From contig JAFIEQ010000022.1 of NCBI GenBank assembly GCA_020832455.1, forward strand, positions 1-38,892: 38,892 bases of DNA, in the 5' to 3' direction. The notes under the pieces were generated by a model. The model did not search any database. It was not told the origin of the DNA and worked only from the letters and a program-made list of their open reading frames with translations. Each line of letters opens with the position of its first letter. The stretch's first letter is position 1. Of the stretch, positions 1 through 7,724 are shown in pieces. Source of the stretch: Nitriliruptoraceae bacterium. GTDB lineage: Bacteria > Actinomycetota > Nitriliruptoria > Nitriliruptorales > Nitriliruptoraceae. Both the position numbers and the translations under genes were made by a program.

Positions 1-708
1 GCGCGGGGCACGTTGGTGTCCCCGGGCCCGGGGGAGGGGGTGCGCCGGGGGGTCTAGGCGCGCGCGCGCGGCACCCCACTGCGCACCCTGATCGAGGACG
101 TCGCGGGGGCCCGCGACGTCAAGGCCATCTACTCCGGGGTGTCCAACGCCGTGATCACCCCAGCGATGCTGGACACCCCGCTGTGCTTCGACGCGATGCG
201 CGAGGTCGGCAGCGGCCTGGGATCGGGTGGGTTCGTCGTGTACGACACGACCCGTTCGATCGTCGACGTGCTCGGGGTCCTGCTGCGCTTCCTGGCGGTC
301 GAGTCCTGCGGGCAGTGCAACGCCTGCAAGCTCGGGACGGGGGCGATGTCGGAGATCGTCCAGCGCGTCCAGCGCGGCGAGGCCGAGCAGACCGACCTGG
401 AGACCCTGCTGCGTCGCAGCCACACGGTCACCGATCAGAACCGCTGCTTCCTGCCCGTCGGGGCGCAGCTGATCGTGGGGTCGACCGTCGAGGCGTTCGT
501 CGACGAGTTCGTCGCGACGGTGGAGGCCGGCGACCCCACTCCCGCCGACCTGCCGATCCCGTTGATCGACTGGATCGACGACGACACCGGCGAGGTGACC
601 TGGCACCCGCGGGTGCACTTGCGCCGCAGCGACTGGGCCGACGCGGACGAGGACCCGGTCGCGACCCGGCTCGCGGCGCTGCGCGGCGAGGGCACCGGCG
701 AGGACTGA
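1..708 (+). CDS. NuoF-like NADH-ubiquinone oxidoreductase 4Fe-4S region protein, 3' part only
   Basis: This is the C-terminal part of a protein related to the 51-kDa/NuoF subunit of complex I and related NADH-dependent hydrogenases or formate dehydrogenases. The readable frame begins near base 58. It shows the end of an SLBB-type domain (a GTPLRTLIEDV stretch), then an LGSGGF motif, then ESCGQCNACKLGTG and a later NRC. These four cysteines are what the NuoF family uses to hold its 4Fe-4S cluster. The tail after the cluster (about 70 acidic residues with a WHPRVHLRRSDW motif) is longer than in ordinary NuoF, so this may be a stand-alone NuoF-like protein and not the complex I subunit. An in-frame TAG at 55-57 and nonsense before it coincide with a low-quality G/C-rich edge. 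The bases read like a garbled G-V-Y-E-L-P-x-G-T, so I treat the stop as an artefact. The first clean Met would be far inside the domain. Confidence 0.75.
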
Positions 709-745
709 CCCGTCCCGGCGCGCAGGTCGACGGGCGCCGGGTCAG
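705..745. terminator. Bidirectional hairpin between convergent genes
   Basis: The arms CTGACCC (705-711) and GGGTCAG (739-745) pair perfectly. An inner GGCGC/GCGCC pair (717-721 with 734-738) follows after a 5-nt bulge. Both stop codons lie in the stem: the NuoF-like TGA at 706-708 and the fructokinase stop at 742-744. There is no T-tract, as is usual in high-GC actinobacteria. The role as a two-way terminator is inferred from position. Confidence 0.55.
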
Positions 746-1692
746 TCGAGCTCGTCGCGCCGCGGCGGATCCGAGCCGGCCCGGGTGCAGGTGATCGCCG
801 CCACGCGTCGGGCGAACCGCAGGGCATCGCGCACGTCCCCGTCGTCGAGCGCGCGCAGCGCGGCATCGTCATCGACGCCCCGGTCATCGAGCCAGGTGAG
901 CAGCCCCGTGGTGAACGCGTCGCCGGCGCCGACGGTGTCGACCACCTCGACCGTGTCGCCCGCCACCTCGATCCGTCGACCGTCCGGGCGGATGGCCACG
1001 GCGCCGTCGGGTCCGCGGGTGACCACGACCAGGGCGGCTCCCGCCGCGGCCCACCGGGTCGCGGTCGCGTCCCAGGTGGCGTCGGGGTGCAGCAGCTGCA
1101 GGTCCTCGTCGCTGGTCTTGACCAGGTCGACGGTGGTGACCAGCTCGTCCATCCGACGCGCGTAGTCGGCGCGCCCACCGCCGGCGGCGAACACGTTCGG
1201 CCGGACGTTGGGGTCGAGGCTCGTCCGGCCCCGCGTGCGTGCGGCTGCCAGCAGCGCCGCCAGGGTGGTGCCCGTCGGGTCGTCGGCCAGACCGATCGCG
1301 CCGAAGGACACGTGGAGGGCGACCCGCTCCTGGTCGGCGTCCGCCGCCCACGCCTCCAGGTCCGCGACGGCCGTGGGGCGCAGATCCGACGCGGACGTGG
1401 CATCGAGGTAGAAGCCGTAGCTGGCGCGGCCCTGCGCATCGAGGTGCACCACCGCGAGGGTCGTCGGCGCGTCGGTCCGTGGCGCGTGGGTCAGGCCGAC
1501 CCCCTCCGCCTCCAGCCGTGCGACCAGCCGTTGCCCGAACCCGTCGGTCGACAGTGCGCCGAGGTAGTGGGTGCCGACGCCCATGCGCCCGAGCCCGACG
1601 GCGACGTTGTAGGGCGAGCCACCAGGCAGCGGCAGCAGACGGTCGCCGCGGGGCGCGAGGTCGATCAGGGCTTCGCCTGCGACGACGATCAC
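742..1692 (-). CDS. PfkB-family carbohydrate kinase, probable fructokinase (316 aa)
   Basis: This is a ribokinase-like (PfkB) sugar kinase, probably phosphorylating fructose with ATP in the cytoplasm. The N-terminal signature is GGSPYNVAVGLGRMG (near residues 31-45) and the C-terminal ATP/catalytic signature is DTVGAGDAFTTG, whose GAGD Asp is the expected catalytic base. The length is normal for fructokinases. A longer reading frame runs upstream, but its extra 105 residues are Arg-rich and shadow the neighbouring gene. The GTG at 1692 gives VIVVAGEALID, the usual family N-terminus, and overlaps the alpha-glucosidase stop by four bases (GTGA), so the two are translationally coupled. Fructokinase with alpha-glucosidase fits use of sucrose or another glucosyl-fructose. 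Other PfkB substrates such as 2-keto-3-deoxygluconate are possible, but the context favours fructose. Confidence 0.85.
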   Translation of the reverse strand: MIVVAGEALIDLAPRGDRLLPLPGGSPYNVAVGLGRMGVGTHYLGALSTDGFGQRLVARLEAEGVGLTHAPRTDAPTTLAVVHLDAQGRASYGFYLDATSASDLRPTAVADLEAWAADADQERVALHVSFGAIGLADDPTGTTLAALLAAARTRGRTSLDPNVRPNVFAAGGGRADYARRMDELVTTVDLVKTSDEDLQLLHPDATWDATATRWAAAGAALVVVTRGPDGAVAIRPDGRRIEVAGDTVEVVDTVGAGDAFTTGLLTWLDDRGVDDDAALRALDDGDVRDALRFARRVAAITCTRAGSDPPRRDELD

Positions 1693-3413
1693 GCGGCGTC
1701 CTCGGTGCCGCGCTCCACGGCTGCGATGCGGGCGTCGTCGACCGCGTCGATCAGGGCACGGTCCTCCGCGTCCAGCGCGGCGGACAGGTCCGGCTCGTCC
1801 GGTTCGAGTTCGACGATGGCGGCGCTGTCCTCCGGCAGGAGCAGTTCGTCGTCGATCAGCACCACCCCGGGATCGGTCCCGAACGCGAGCCGCGCGCCTT
1901 CGGGCAGGACCAGCCGGGCGTCGCCCTCCCCATCGCCGACGTGCAGCGCGACGAGCACCTCGCCGCCGCGTTCGATGGCGACCACCGGCCCCTCGTCGAG
2001 CACCCACTCGGTGGGGGAGCCGTCGGTCAGGACCGGCAGTCGACGGCGGGCGGCGAGCAGGTCACGGGTCCGTTCGAGCTGCGAGCCGGGGTCGCCGAGC
2101 TGGGCGGCGACGGTCTGGTCGTCGTGCCGGTCGTCACCGAACGGCAGCCAGGGGGTCCCGGTGGTGAACCCGAACCCCTCGCCGGGGGCCCACAGCATCG
2201 GGGTCCGGCAGCCGTCGCGGCCGACCGCGCCCGGGTTGCGCACGGCGATCGGGTCCTCGGCGACCCCGGGTGGGAGCCGTCCGTCGCTCAGACCGAGCTC
2301 GTCCCCCTGGAACAGGTAGGGACTCCCGGGGAGACCACACAGCAAGGTCAGGTAGGCCAGCGCCCGGCGGGCGCCGATCTTGCCGCCGCCGAACCGGGTG
2401 GCGGCATGCGGGTCGTCGTGGCTCGACAACGGCCACGCCAGCGCGTCACCCGAGGCGCGGACGTAGGGCGCGAGCGTGTCGCGGATCGCGTCCGCGTCCC
2501 AGGCGACCTTGAGCGTGTCGAAGCAGAACGCCGCGTGCAGCGCGTCGCCGGCGACGTAGCGGGCGAGCTTGTCCGCGTCGAGGAGGAACACCTCGCCGAG
2601 CAGCAGTGCGTCGTGCTGCGCCGCGAGCTGGTGCCAGTCCCGGTAGATGTCCAGCACCCCCGGCTGGTCGATGTCGTGCACGTGGGTGAAGCGGTCGAAC
2701 AGCAGGTTGGGGTCGGCGTCGGCGGGCAGCGGTTCGCTCAGACGCGGGTTGTCGCGGAACTGCGGGTCCTCGACGAGCGAGTGCGCGACGTCGATGCGCA
2801 CGCCATCCACCCCGCGGCCGAACCAGGTGTCGAGGATCGTCTCGAACTCCGCCCGTACCGCGGCGCTCGCCCAGTTCAGGTCGGGCTGCTCGGGCAGGAA
2901 CAGGTGCATGAAGTACTGGCCGCTGGCCTCGTCCAGCGTCCACGCCGGCCCGCCGAAGTGGCTGACCCAGTTGTTGGGTGGGCCACCGTCGGGACCGGGA
3001 TCGCGCCAGACGTAGTACCCCCGGTGCTCGGCGTCGCGGCCCTGACGGGCGTCGAGGAACCACGGGTGCTGATCGGAGGTGTGGTTGGGGACCAGGTCGA
3101 TCACGACCCGCAGGCCGAGCTCGTGCGCGTCGTCGATCAGCCCGGCCAGGTCGTCGAGATCGCCGTAGCGCGGTTCGACGCCGAGGTAGTCGGCCACGTC
3201 GTAGCCGTGGTCGGCCTGGGGGGAGGGGTAGAAGGGGGTGAGCCAGATCACGTCGACGCCGAGGTCGGCGAGGTAGGGCAGCCGGCTGCGCACCCCGGGC
3301 AGGTCACCGATCCCGTCGCCGTCGCTGTCCGCGAAGGAGCGGACGTAGATCTCGTAGCCGACGGTGCCCTGCCACCACGGGCCCTCGGTGGGGAGCGGTC
3401 CTCGCGCCATCAT
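1689..3413 (-). CDS. GH13 alpha-glucosidase (574 aa)
   Basis: This is a cytoplasmic alpha-amylase-superfamily enzyme of the oligo-1,6-glucosidase/alpha-glucosidase type. GH13 regions appear in order: DLVPNHTSDQHPWF (region I), QPDLNW, GVRIDVAHSL (region II, nucleophile Asp), GEVFL (region III, acid/base Glu) and SSHDDPHAATRFG (region IV, transition-state Asp; Ser replaces the common Asn before His-Asp). There is no signal peptide, so the substrate must be imported first. Two Met codons open the frame. A GAGGCGG Shine-Dalgarno sits 3 nt from the first and 6 nt from the second, so the second (3410) may be used. It is first in a two-gene operon with fructokinase and diverges from the lacI-like gene, with a LacI-type operator between them. 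Exact substrate (sucrose, maltose, isomaltose, trehalose-like) cannot be read from the sequence. Confidence 0.9.
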   Translation of the reverse strand: MMARGPLPTEGPWWQGTVGYEIYVRSFADSDGDGIGDLPGVRSRLPYLADLGVDVIWLTPFYPSPQADHGYDVADYLGVEPRYGDLDDLAGLIDDAHELGLRVVIDLVPNHTSDQHPWFLDARQGRDAEHRGYYVWRDPGPDGGPPNNWVSHFGGPAWTLDEASGQYFMHLFLPEQPDLNWASAAVRAEFETILDTWFGRGVDGVRIDVAHSLVEDPQFRDNPRLSEPLPADADPNLLFDRFTHVHDIDQPGVLDIYRDWHQLAAQHDALLLGEVFLLDADKLARYVAGDALHAAFCFDTLKVAWDADAIRDTLAPYVRASGDALAWPLSSHDDPHAATRFGGGKIGARRALAYLTLLCGLPGSPYLFQGDELGLSDGRLPPGVAEDPIAVRNPGAVGRDGCRTPMLWAPGEGFGFTTGTPWLPFGDDRHDDQTVAAQLGDPGSQLERTRDLLAARRRLPVLTDGSPTEWVLDEGPVVAIERGGEVLVALHVGDGEGDARLVLPEGARLAFGTDPGVVLIDDELLLPEDSAAIVELEPDEPDLSAALDAEDRALIDAVDDARIAAVERGTEDAA

Positions 3414-3613
3414 CCGCCTCGACGGGGGTGCGCGACGGTCCCATGTCGGTCACGGGGGGTGCGCATCCACGCGCCGCAGTCGAGCAGGGTGTCGCGACCA
3501 CGTCGAACACGTTCGCTCACCGCTGGTGGCAGCGCGCTCACTCGATGTCGCCGCCCGGGCGCTGGCCGCACCGGCCTCGTGTCCGGCGCACGCTCCGACG
3601 ACCAGATCGGGGA

Positions 3614-3627
3614 TGGAAGCGTTTGCA
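3614..3627. promoter_or_regulatory. LacI-family operator (site 1)
   Basis: TGGAAGCGTTTGCA matches the LacI/CcpA-family pattern TGnAAnCGnTTnCA, with a central CG. It lies between the divergent alpha-glucosidase and regulator genes and overlaps the likely -35 of the regulator. Site 2 (4877-4890) shares AA-CG-TT geometry. The operator role and self-regulation are inferred from family knowledge. Confidence 0.7.
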
Positions 3628-3652
3628 GCTCGTGGCGGGCGCGGACTAGCGT
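3623..3652 (+). promoter_or_regulatory. Possible promoter of the LacI-type regulator
   Basis: TTGCAG (3623-3628) and TAGCGT (3647-3652) are separated by 18 nt, resembling -35 and TAnnnT -10 boxes. The -35 overlaps operator site 1, which would allow autorepression. The leader to the TTG start would be about 165 nt. Confidence 0.4.
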
Positions 3653-3823
3653 CGTCCCGGTCGGCGGGTCCTGGCGGAGCGGCCGACGATGGGACATCCG
3701 GGAGGTGCCCGGGTCGGGACGGCCACGTGGAGGCCGGATCGACCGACGGGTGCGGGCACGTTCCGGCAGCACGTGCCGCGAGTGTCGGTTGCCCGGAGCG
3801 GGCCGCGAGGGAGGTGGCGTCGT

Positions 3824-4849
3824 TTGGCGGCGACCATCGAGGATGTCGCACGGCGGGCGGCGGTCTCCGTGGCGACGGTGTCCCGGGCGCTGCGAGGCCT
3901 GCCGAACGTCGCGCCGTCCACGCGTGAGCGCGTCATGACGGCGGCCTCCGAACTGCACTACGTGGCTGATCCGTCCGCCTCACGCCTGGCGGGCGGTCGC
4001 AACCTGACGGTCGGGTTCGTCGTCCCGATGCTCGGCCAGTGGTACTACGCCAAGCTGTTCAGCGGGGTCGAGGCCGTGCTGACCGTGGCTGGGTACGACG
4101 TACTGCCGTTCACCATGTCGGGGCCGGGTGGCGTCCGCCGGTTCGTCGAGACCCTGCCCTTCCGCAAGCGCGTCGATGGGCTGATCGTCGCCGACGCGCC
4201 GCTGGAGCCGGCGCAGTTCCGGCGTATCGAGCAGGCGGAGGTCGATCTCGTCACGATCGGCACCCTCGGTCAGGGCATCGTGGGCCTGTCGGTCGACAAC
4301 GTGGCGGCCGCCCGGCTGGCGGTCGGCCACCTGACGGGGCTCGGGCACCGTCGCATCGCCCAGATCGGTGGGATCGTCGACGACCCCTTCCACTTCTCCG
4401 TCCCGGTCGACCGCTACCACGGGTACCGCGACGCTCTGGAGGCGGCCGGGATCGGGCACGACGAGGAGTTGGCCGTGCCCGGCAACTTCTCGCTCGAGGG
4501 GGGCGCGGAGGCCATGCACCGGCTGCTCGCCCTCGACGAACCACCCACCGCCGTCTTCGCCTGTTCCGACGAGATGGCGATCGGTGCGATGCAGGTCGCG
4601 CGGGATGCGGGGCTCCGTGTGCCCGAAGACCTGTCTATCGTCGGCATCGACGACCACGACGTGTCAGAGTACGTCGGTCTCACCACGATCCGGCAGGACG
4701 TGGTCGGCCAGGGAGAGCGCGCCGCGCAGCGGCTGCTCGAACTGTCCGACCCGGCCACATCGGGACCGCTCCACGAGCATCTCCCGATCCGTCTGATCGT
4801 GCGTCGCACGACGGGTCCGCCACCACCCGGTGTCGGGTTCCGCTGGTGA
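3824..4849 (+). CDS. LacI-family transcriptional regulator (341 aa)
   Basis: This is a DNA-binding sugar-responsive regulator. Residues 4-30 form the LacI helix-turn-helix (IEDVARRAAVSVATVSRAL), followed by the hinge (ASRLAGG) and a periplasmic-binding-protein-like effector domain, with family motifs such as DEMAIGAM and VPEDLSIVGIDD. The start is TTG 3824: a strong GGGAGGTGG Shine-Dalgarno at 3809-3817 lies 6 nt upstream and the protein then opens right before the HTH. It lies between the alpha-glucosidase/fructokinase operon and the alpha-glucoside transporter operon. Near-palindromic operators precede both, so it very likely controls both and itself. The inducing sugar is unknown. Confidence 0.9.
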   Translation: MAATIEDVARRAAVSVATVSRALRGLPNVAPSTRERVMTAASELHYVADPSASRLAGGRNLTVGFVVPMLGQWYYAKLFSGVEAVLTVAGYDVLPFTMSGPGGVRRFVETLPFRKRVDGLIVADAPLEPAQFRRIEQAEVDLVTIGTLGQGIVGLSVDNVAAARLAVGHLTGLGHRRIAQIGGIVDDPFHFSVPVDRYHGYRDALEAAGIGHDEELAVPGNFSLEGGAEAMHRLLALDEPPTAVFACSDEMAIGAMQVARDAGLRVPEDLSIVGIDDHDVSEYVGLTTIRQDVVGQGERAAQRLLELSDPATSGPLHEHLPIRLIVRRTTGPPPPGVGFRW

Positions 4850-4865
4850 ACGGCCGGTACGGTCG

Positions 4866-4890
4866 TACACTGGCCACGAAAACGCTTGCA
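4866..4890 (+). promoter_or_regulatory. Transporter-operon promoter element with LacI-family operator (site 2)
   Basis: TACACT (4866-4871) is a good TAnnnT -10 box, placing the start site near 4878. The 14-mer CGAAAACGCTTGCA (4877-4890) is a LacI-type near-palindrome directly over the predicted start site, where repressor would block initiation. I see no clear -35. The same core, read in reverse, appears at 3614-3627. Confidence 0.65.
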
Positions 4891-4900
4891 GAATCGGCCT

Positions 4901-4924
4901 CCGACCGCCATAGTTAGCGGTCGG
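4901..4924 (+). promoter_or_regulatory. 5' leader hairpin before the ATPase gene
   Basis: CCGACCGC (4901-4908) pairs perfectly with GCGGTCGG (4917-4924) around the loop CATAGTTA. It lies between the operator and the Shine-Dalgarno (GAGGGAGGG, about 4928-4936) of the ATPase gene. It may stabilise the transcript; it does not cover the ribosome-binding site. Confidence 0.4.
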
Positions 4925-4944
4925 CGAGAGGGAGGGAGCCCACG

Positions 4945-6144
4945 ATGGCGAATGTGGTGTTCGATGACATCCAGAAGGTGTATCCGGACGGGACCCAGGC
5001 GGTCTTCGATCTGAGCTTGGAGATCGAGGACGGCGAGTTCGTCATCCTCGTCGGCCCGTCGGGCTGCGGGAAGTCGACCGCGCTGCGGATGGTCGCAGGG
5101 CTCGAGGAGATCTCCGGCGGCAAGATGCTCATCGGGGACAAGGTCGTCAACGACCTGTCGCCCAAGGAGCGGGACATCGCGATGGTGTTCCAGTCCTACG
5201 CGCTGTACCCGCACATGTCGGTGGCGGAGAACATGGGCTTCGCGCTCAAGCTCGCCAAGGTCGACAAGGCGGAGATCGACAAGCGGGTCCAGGAGGCGTC
5301 CGACATCCTCGGGCTGAACGACTACCTCCACCGCAAGCCCAAGGCGCTGTCCGGTGGGCAGCGACAGCGTGTCGCCATGGGGCGCGCCATCGTGCGGTCG
5401 CCCCAGGCGTTCCTGATGGACGAGCCCCTCTCGAACCTCGACGCCAAGCTCCGGGTGCAGATGCGCGCGGAGATCGCGGCGTTGCAGAACCGCCTCGGCG
5501 TCACCACGCTCTACGTCACCCACGACCAGGTCGAGGCGATGACGATGGGTGACCGCGTGGCGGTGCTCAAGCTCGGCCGGCTGCAGCAGGCCGACAGCCC
5601 GCAGGTCCTCTACGACCGTCCGGACAACCTCTTCGTGGCCGGCTTCATCGGCTCGCCGTCGATGAACATCGCCTCGGCGAAGCTCATCAAGCAGGACGGC
5701 AAGATCTACGTCGAGCTGGACCGCGGTCAGACCAAGCTGCACGTCCCGGACGCGGCACTCGACCGGTACCCGAAGGCCGCGGACCTCGACGGCGCTCCGG
5801 TCGCCGTCGGGATCCGTCCGGAGCACCTGGCTCCGCCCAACGAGGTCGGCCCCGAGCAGGTCTGGAAGGGCCGCGAGGTCGGGCTCGTGGAGATGCTCGG
5901 TGCCGAGATGCTCGTGCACTTCAAGACCCAGTCACCGCCGATCGTGACCGACGACATGAAGGCCGCGATCGACGACGACGAGGCGTTCGAGGAACTCAAG
6001 CGTCAGGCGGCCGAAGGTGGCCAGGAGTTCGTCGCACGCTTCGAGCCCGGTGCGCCGCCGAAGATCGGTTCGCAGATCGAGGTCGGCGTCCACACCGAGC
6101 ACATGCACTTCTTCGACGCGGAGAACGGCCTCGCACTGCGCTGA
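4945..6144 (+). CDS. Carbohydrate ABC transporter ATP-binding protein, MalK/MsmK/UgpC type (399 aa)
   Basis: This is the cytoplasmic ATPase that powers type I sugar importers. Walker A is GPSGCGKST (37-45), the Q-loop lies in MVFQSYALYPHMS, the signature is LSGGQ (135-139), Walker B is AFLMDEP (near 155-161) and the switch His is in VTHDQ (193). A C-terminal MalK-like TOBE/regulatory region follows with the GIRPEHL motif. That region carries an acidic stretch (about residues 332-355, DDMKAAIDDDEAFEELKRQA) longer than in E. coli MalK. It is the first gene of the operon with the binding protein and two permeases, behind a LacI-type operator. It is the only ABC ATPase in the window, so it may also serve the second sugar transporter at 19334-23802, as multitask MsmK/UgpC ATPases do elsewhere. 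Confidence 0.93.
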   Translation: MANVVFDDIQKVYPDGTQAVFDLSLEIEDGEFVILVGPSGCGKSTALRMVAGLEEISGGKMLIGDKVVNDLSPKERDIAMVFQSYALYPHMSVAENMGFALKLAKVDKAEIDKRVQEASDILGLNDYLHRKPKALSGGQRQRVAMGRAIVRSPQAFLMDEPLSNLDAKLRVQMRAEIAALQNRLGVTTLYVTHDQVEAMTMGDRVAVLKLGRLQQADSPQVLYDRPDNLFVAGFIGSPSMNIASAKLIKQDGKIYVELDRGQTKLHVPDAALDRYPKAADLDGAPVAVGIRPEHLAPPNEVGPEQVWKGREVGLVEMLGAEMLVHFKTQSPPIVTDDMKAAIDDDEAFEELKRQAAEGGQEFVARFEPGAPPKIGSQIEVGVHTEHMHFFDAENGLALR

Positions 6145-6264
6145 GTCTCCGAGCAAGGGGGGCGTGGGTCCGATGGCGGCGGCCATCGGCCCGCGCAGCA
6201 CGGTCACCAGACGGTGTCCGTGACGACCGAACAGATCCCACGATCCCAACACGAGGGAGAGTCC

Positions 6265-7614
6265 GTGAAGACCACGAAGAACCGATGGTGGCGCATGCTC
6301 GCCGCCACGTCCGCACTGGCGATGGTCGCCGTCGCCTGTGGCGACGGTGACGACGGAGATGCAGCCGGCGACGGTGAACTCGAGACCGTCGACGAAGGCG
6401 AGGAGTTGGAAGCCGGTGAGGAGGGCACCATCACGGTGCTGCACGCTCTGACCGGTGACACCGACACCGCCGGCCTGCGCGCCGCGTTCGCCGCGTTCAG
6501 CGAGGAGACCGGCATCACGGTCCAGGAGCAGGGGTCCTCGGACTTCGAGCAGCTGGCCAGGAGCCGCGTCGAGGGTGGGAACCCGCCCGACATCGTCCTG
6601 CACCCGCAGCCGGGTCTGATGCGTGACCTCGTCGACCAGGAGCTCGCCACGGCGGCGACCGACTGGGTCGACCTCGATCAGCTCAACGCCGACATGGTCG
6701 ACGGCCTGGTGGAGCTCGGGGAGTGGAACGACGAGTTCTACGGCCTGATGGTCCGTCTGAGCCTGAAGTCGCTCGTCTGGTACATCCCGTCCTACTTCGA
6801 GGAGAACGGCTACGACGTCCCCGAGACCTGGGACGAGATGGTCGAGCTCACCGACACGATCCGCGAGTCCGGTGACACCCCCTGGTGCATCGGTATCGAG
6901 TCGTCCGACGCCACTGGCTGGGTCGCGACCGACTGGATCGAGGACATCATGCTCCGTCTGCACGGTGGCGACGCCTACGACGACTGGGTCGCCAACGACC
7001 TGCCGTTCAACTCGCCCGAGGTGACGGAGGCCGTCGAGGACTACATGGCCCCGATCTGGTTCACCGAGGGCAACGTCTTCGGTGGTCCGCCGAACATCCT
7101 GCAGACCTCGTTCGGTGACTCGGCTGGTGTCGACCTGTTCGACGGCAACTGCCACCTGCACCGTCAGGCGAGCTTCATCGAGGGCTTCTTCCCCGACGGC
7201 ACGACCGTCGGCGAGGACGTCGACTTCTTCTACCTGCCGGAGATCACCGAAGCTGGGCAGGGCGCGCCGGTGCTGATCGCGGGTGACCTCGCGGTCGCCT
7301 ACACCGACAACCCCTCCAACGCCGAGTTCTTCCAGTACTTCTCGACGCCGGAATCGGGTGAGCCGTGGGGCGCCGAGGGTGCGTGGTTGTCGCCGTTCAG
7401 CGACTTCGACACCTCGGCCTACGCGGACCAGTCGCTCGCCGCTCAGGGTGAGATCATCACGGACGCGGACTTCGCGCGCTTCGACGCCTCGGACATGATG
7501 CCGGGTGCCGTCGGTGCCGGGTCGTTCTGGACCGAGATGGTGAACTACGTCCAGAGCAACGGCGAGGACCTGGAGGCACGTCTCCAGGCGATCGACGACT
7601 CGTGGCCGAACTGA
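6265..7614 (+). CDS. Sugar-binding lipoprotein of an alpha-glucoside-type ABC transporter (449 aa)
   Basis: This is the extracellular solute-binding component (family 1, AglE-like). A basic n-region (KTTKNRWWR) and a hydrophobic stretch end in the lipobox VAVAC, so Cys25 is the expected lipidation site. A Gly/Asp/Glu-rich linker (about 26-55) precedes the binding domain, which contains VEGGNPPDIVLHPQPGLM, characteristic of AglE-like proteins. An earlier GTG (6214) adds 17 residues before the signal peptide. I chose GTG 6265 because GAGGGAGAG lies 4-5 nt upstream and the signal peptide then starts correctly. It is followed by a strong hairpin and then the permeases. The likely cargo is alpha-glucosides, based on the neighbouring GH13 enzyme. 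Confidence 0.9.
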   Translation: MKTTKNRWWRMLAATSALAMVAVACGDGDDGDAAGDGELETVDEGEELEAGEEGTITVLHALTGDTDTAGLRAAFAAFSEETGITVQEQGSSDFEQLARSRVEGGNPPDIVLHPQPGLMRDLVDQELATAATDWVDLDQLNADMVDGLVELGEWNDEFYGLMVRLSLKSLVWYIPSYFEENGYDVPETWDEMVELTDTIRESGDTPWCIGIESSDATGWVATDWIEDIMLRLHGGDAYDDWVANDLPFNSPEVTEAVEDYMAPIWFTEGNVFGGPPNILQTSFGDSAGVDLFDGNCHLHRQASFIEGFFPDGTTVGEDVDFFYLPEITEAGQGAPVLIAGDLAVAYTDNPSNAEFFQYFSTPESGEPWGAEGAWLSPFSDFDTSAYADQSLAAQGEIITDADFARFDASDMMPGAVGAGSFWTEMVNYVQSNGEDLEARLQAIDDSWPN

Positions 7615-7642
7615 CCGACCTAAGGTCGGACTGAGCCACACA

Positions 7643-7676
7643 CCGGTGGGCCACGTCGCACGACGTGGCCCACCGG
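7643..7676 (+). terminator. Strong intercistronic hairpin after the binding-protein gene
   Basis: A perfect 15-bp stem starts CCGGTGGGCC at 7643-7657 and closes at 7662-7676 around the loop GCAC. A smaller 6-bp hairpin (CCGACC-TAA-GGTCGG, 7615-7629) precedes it at the stop codon. Such hairpins inside ABC operons usually protect the binding-protein transcript and lower permease expression. No T-tract follows, so this is probably partial termination or 3'-end stabilisation. Confidence 0.65.
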
Positions 7677-7724
7677 GCACCCACCGGGGGAGCCGGTGGC
7701 GGGAGCGGGAGAGGAGACATCCCT

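Larger units (their letters stand above)
3414..3823. promoter_or_regulatory. Divergent regulatory region between alpha-glucosidase and the LacI regulator
   Basis: These 410 bases have no gene I can support. They hold the LacI-type operator (3614-3627), a probable promoter for the regulator (3623-3652) and a long leader to its TTG start. A reading frame from ATG 3689 runs into the regulator, but its first 45 residues have no family resemblance and it has only a weak Shine-Dalgarno. Confidence 0.55.

Noticed and set aside
1693..2007. N-terminal extension of fructokinase from an upstream ATG
   Set aside because: The 105 residues are an Arg-rich shadow of the alpha-glucosidase gene. The GTG at 1692 overlaps the stop by GTGA and matches the family start.
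3689..3823. 45-residue extension of the LacI regulator
   Set aside because: It has no homology to the family and its start has a weak Shine-Dalgarno. TTG 3824 has a strong one and begins just before the HTH.
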